Shown here piece by piece: positions 61,614-64,000 of a stretch of 64,000 nt of DNA. The notes beneath the pieces are model-generated. The model was not told where the DNA came from. It saw nothing but the letters and a program-made list of their open reading frames with translations, and did no database searches. The stretch is from an uncultured Marvinbryantia sp. (GTDB lineage Bacteria; Bacillota; Clostridia; Lachnospirales; Lachnospiraceae). Each line of letters begins with the position of its first letter. Position 1 is the first letter of the stretch. The DNA lies in NCBI RefSeq assembly GCF_905201705.1, contig NZ_CAJKOX010000025.1, forward strand, positions 1 through 64,000, given 5' to 3'. The position numbers were made by a program, and so were the translations under genes.

Positions 61614-62789
61614 TTAAGGAGTCTTTTTTTGAGCAGAGACCTGGCTATATTGATATGACTGTGTGTATGGTCGGTAAGGAATGTTTTCCGGTGAATTCTG
61701 CTCCTGGGAGGAATCCGGGATCTGGCCGGTCCCGTGTTCGAAAGACGGATTCGGGCGCTGCGTATACGGAGCCTCTGACGGGGATATCTGTGCGGGCGGT
61801 TCCTGCTGCCTGTGTGCCTGCGGATGAGGTCTGCGCACTACATCAGACTGCAAATCCTGCGCTTGCTGCTGCGTATATTCATTCTGCAGAACAGGTTCCG
61901 CAGAGCACTGAGACGGCTGCCAGTCCGGAGCTGCCTGCGTCTGCATATCCTGCGGAGAGAAAGCGGTATATTCCTGCGTTTGCTGCCAGCTCTGTGCTCT
62001 CTGTGTATGCCCGCTTTGCGGAGCTGGTTCAGCATATCCCTGGACCTGCTGCCAGCCCTGCGCTGCCTGCGTACGTCCGTCTGGCGGCATGGGGGCTGTA
62101 TAACTCTGCCGGGGCTGCCATGATGGCGGAACAGTTGTCTGCTGCCGCACCGGCGGGATGGGAGGTTCCTGCCATGCCTGATCGGAATACGCATGTCGCT
62201 GCGGTTCCTGCCACGTCTGCCCGGAATATGCATGTCGCTGCGGTTCCTGCCACGTCTGTTCGGAATGTGTTTGTTTCCGCGTCTCCTTCTGCTTTTTCTT
62301 TTTGCGTGGGCGGAAGATGGTCTTTCTGCCGGTCCACCCAACGATTCTCACCAGTATGATTCCCCAGAAAACGCCAAAGCTGTCGATCGCAACATCACGC
62401 ACGGAAGGACCGCGCCCCTCCACGAACGACTGATGATATTCATCCCCGCAGGCAAAGCCCACACAGATGATCCCGGCCAGAAGCATCAGCCAGATGCCGT
62501 GTACTCCGTATACATATAAAGGAAACGATACCGCGACTGCCAGTGCGAAATATTCTGTCATATGCGCCAGTTTCCGCACCAGACCGTGTATCCGGTAAAC
62601 CCAGGTATCAATCTCCCAGTCCGCCATGTCTGCGTTCAGCGTCTGATCCACGGTTTCTACTATTTTATAACTGACCTTATAGCTGAGCTGTGAGGATACC
62701 TCGCCAGGCTGAGCTGAAAAACTGTAAATCATATACATCAGAAGCAGGGCGGGTACAAACGAAAAGGGTTTCAGTAAAGTTCTTATCAT
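61614..62789 (-). CDS. VanZ-like membrane protein with a long Gln/Pro-rich tail
   Basis: A 391-residue protein. Residues 1-155 form a VanZ-like domain with four hydrophobic helices and the hallmarks RKLAHMTEYFALA, GDEYHQSFVEGRGPSVRDVAIDSFG. A poly-lysine/arginine break (160-172) is followed by about 220 residues rich in Gln, Pro, Ser, Thr and Tyr. Here QTWQEPQRHAYSG repeats at 178-190 and 191-203, with a partial copy after. VanZ itself confers teicoplanin resistance in enterococci; generic VanZ-like proteins have no known role. AGGAGGT precedes the start. Confidence 0.88.
   Translation of the reverse strand: MIRTLLKPFSFVPALLLMYMIYSFSAQPGEVSSQLSYKVSYKIVETVDQTLNADMADWEIDTWVYRIHGLVRKLAHMTEYFALAVAVSFPLYVYGVHGIWLMLLAGIICVGFACGDEYHQSFVEGRGPSVRDVAIDSFGVFWGIILVRIVGWTGRKTIFRPRKKKKQKETRKQTHSEQTWQEPQRHAYSGQTWQEPQRHAYSDQAWQEPPIPPVRQQTTVPPSWQPRQSYTAPMPPDGRTQAAQGWQQVQGYAEPAPQSGHTQRAQSWQQTQEYTAFSPQDMQTQAAPDWQPSQCSAEPVLQNEYTQQQAQDLQSDVVRRPHPQAHRQQEPPAQISPSEAPYTQRPNPSFEHGTGQIPDSSQEQNSPENIPYRPYTQSYQYSQVSAQKKTP
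62163..62258 (-). repeat. 39-bp tandem repeat within the VanZ-like gene
   Basis: Two 39-bp units plus a partial, encoding QTWQEPQRHAYS-G/D and QAWQEP. They lie at the start of the low-complexity tail. Confidence 0.8.
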
Positions 62790-62901
62790 TGAAGTACCTC
62801 CTGTAATTTGTTTCTTGAATGAATGTCATAATACCACGCCTGTTTTCGAATGTCCATCATTTTAATAAAAATATAAGAAGAAAAATATGAGAAAAATCTC
62901 C

Positions 62902-62930
62902 TTGACATCGGAAACAGAACTATGTATACT
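62902..62930 (+). promoter_or_regulatory. rpsL operon promoter
   Basis: A consensus TTGACA at 62902-62907, a 17-bp spacer and TATACT at 62925-62930. The leader to rpsL is about 105 bases. Confidence 0.9.
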
Positions 62931-63041
62931 AATTTCGTGCGCGGAAGGACGTATGTCTTTTGGTGCGCAAAATTGAGCGTTATTCGAGACAGGATAACCG
63001 GCAACCACAACCCACAGGGAATAATACAGGAGGTAAAAGGA

Positions 63042-63464
63042 ATGCCAACATTTAACCAGTTAGTAAGAAAAGGCAGAGAGACATCTACAAAGAAGTCTAC
63101 TGCACCGGCTCTCCAGAAGGGTTTTAACTCTCTGAAGAAAAAGAGCACCGATGTATCTGCACCGCAGAAGAGAGGTGTTTGCACAGCGGTTAAGACAACG
63201 ACTCCTAAGAAGCCGAACTCAGCTCTTAGAAAGATCGCCAGAGTACGTCTGTCCAACAACATCGAGGTTACCAGCTACATTCCGGGCGAAGGACACAACC
63301 TGCAGGAGCATAGCGTTGTTCTGATCCGCGGCGGACGTGTAAAGGACCTTCCGGGTACCAGATACCACATCGTGCGTGGTACGCTTGATACCGCAGGCGT
63401 TGCGAAGAGAAGACAGGCTCGTTCCAAATACGGAGCAAAGAGACCGAAAGACGCTAAGAAATAA
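63042..63464 (+). CDS. rpsL: ribosomal protein S12
   Basis: A 140-residue decoding-centre protein. TPKKPNSALRK (with the lysine equivalent to E. coli Lys43 at 57) and RVKDLPG (equivalent to Lys88) are the unmutated, streptomycin-sensitive forms. An insertion of about 13 residues in the N-terminal third (SLKKKSTDVSAPQK) is typical of many Firmicutes. The start at 63042 has AGGAGG upstream; upstream ATGs lie in the leader. Confidence 0.98.
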   Translation: MPTFNQLVRKGRETSTKKSTAPALQKGFNSLKKKSTDVSAPQKRGVCTAVKTTTPKKPNSALRKIARVRLSNNIEVTSYIPGEGHNLQEHSVVLIRGGRVKDLPGTRYHIVRGTLDTAGVAKRRQARSKYGAKRPKDAKK

Positions 63465-63733
63465 AAAAAAGCGGAGAACAAAAACAAGCGCAAGCAAAGC
63501 GGGCATTTGTTTTTGAACGGGCTTTTTAAAGGAAATCACAAACAGAACTAGTATTTGTGCCGGGATTCTATTACCAGGTGGTTGCAGGTTAAAAATAGAA
63601 GCTATGGGCGCGAAACACATTAGAACGACACATGTGAGTACCGATGAATTAAGTATCCTCTGTAAAGGACAGCATGTTTTTCTCATTTATCCGCTGTCCC
63701 GATTCAGAAAACAATATTAAGGAGGGAAGTAAC

Positions 63734-64000
63734 GTGCCGCGTAAAGGACATACTCAAAAAAGAGACGTATTGGCAGATCCGCTGTACAATAACAAAGTGG
63801 TTACGAAGCTTATCAATAACATTATGTTAGATGGTAAGAAGGGTATCGCACAGAAGATTGTATACGGTGCGTTCGATAGAGTGGCTGCAAAATCCGACAA
63901 GCCGGCTATCGAAGTATTTGAAGAAGCTATGAACAACATCATGCCTGTTCTGGAAGTAAAGGCGAGACGTATCGGTGGTGCTACCTACCAGGTACCGATC
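63734..64000 (+). CDS. rpsG: ribosomal protein S7, N-terminal part (cut by window end)
   Basis: 89 codons from a GTG start with AAGGAGGG seven bases upstream. It reads PRKGHTQKRDVLADPLYNNKV near the start and EVKARRIGGATYQVP at the end of the window, both canonical S7. The gene runs off the right edge. It follows rpsL by 269 bp, a fairly long gap in which no gene was seen. Confidence 0.97.
   Translation, partial: MPRKGHTQKRDVLADPLYNNKVVTKLINNIMLDGKKGIAQKIVYGAFDRVAAKSDKPAIEVFEEAMNNIMPVLEVKARRIGGATYQVPI

Overview
The window looks like a chromosomal segment of an anaerobic, low-to-mid GC Clostridia, most likely Lachnospiraceae. The pointers are a zinc-free S4 protein, a ribosomal protein L17 with a long insertion, ECF transporter genes next to truA, ferredoxin-tailed oxidoreductases, strong GGAGG ribosome binding sites and sigma-A type promoters. 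Species cannot be named from sequence alone. No tRNA, rRNA, CRISPR array, insertion sequence or prophage was found.

Layout. 0-13 kb is housekeeping and small accessory genes: a DMT exporter, mutM, an RluA-type pseudouridine synthase, a DUF362 ferredoxin protein, glyA, a PAP2 phosphatase, an IbrA/IbrB-like pair (PAPS-reductase fold plus ParB fold), an aldo/keto reductase broken by an in-frame amber codon, an MscS channel and a HipB/HipA-type toxin-antitoxin pair. 13-21 kb is a sugar ABC system (ATPase, permease, binding protein) followed by a two-component system and a tandem ABC-ATPase homologue that has lost its Walker motifs. 21-27 kb holds a cyclophilin, a GNAT protein, a MetQ/MetN/MetI-type importer and malQ. 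27-30.4 kb is ecfA1-ecfA2-ecfT-truA, bracketed by two nearly identical composite repeats. 30.4-38.5 kb carries an XRE regulator, a CYTH protein, a DJ-1 protein and the proteostasis set tig-clpP-clpX-lon-engB. 38.6-45.9 kb is a LysR-controlled sugar importer with two GH32-type proteins (probably fructan or fructo-oligosaccharide use). Then come a DUF234-type ATPase and an NSS transporter. 49-53 kb is rpmJ-rpsM-rpsK-rpsD-rpoA-rplQ. 53-61.5 kb is an AT-rich LacI-controlled sugar or polyol cluster. The window ends with a VanZ protein carrying a long low-complexity tail, then rpsL and the start of rpsG.

How it fits together. Several conserved blocks (alpha ribosomal operon, ecf-truA, tig-clp-lon, rpsL-rpsG) are intact inside but separated from their usual neighbours, and accessory sugar clusters fill the gaps. 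Short dispersed palindromes and tandem minisatellites (21, 38 and 39 bp periods) lie at many of these junctions. The most unusual items are the degenerate double ABC-ATPase next to a histidine kinase with no extracellular sensor, a 47-bp relic of lon after a fructanase gene, the composite repeats flanking ecf-truA, and a GH32 homologue whose acid/base Glu is Gln.
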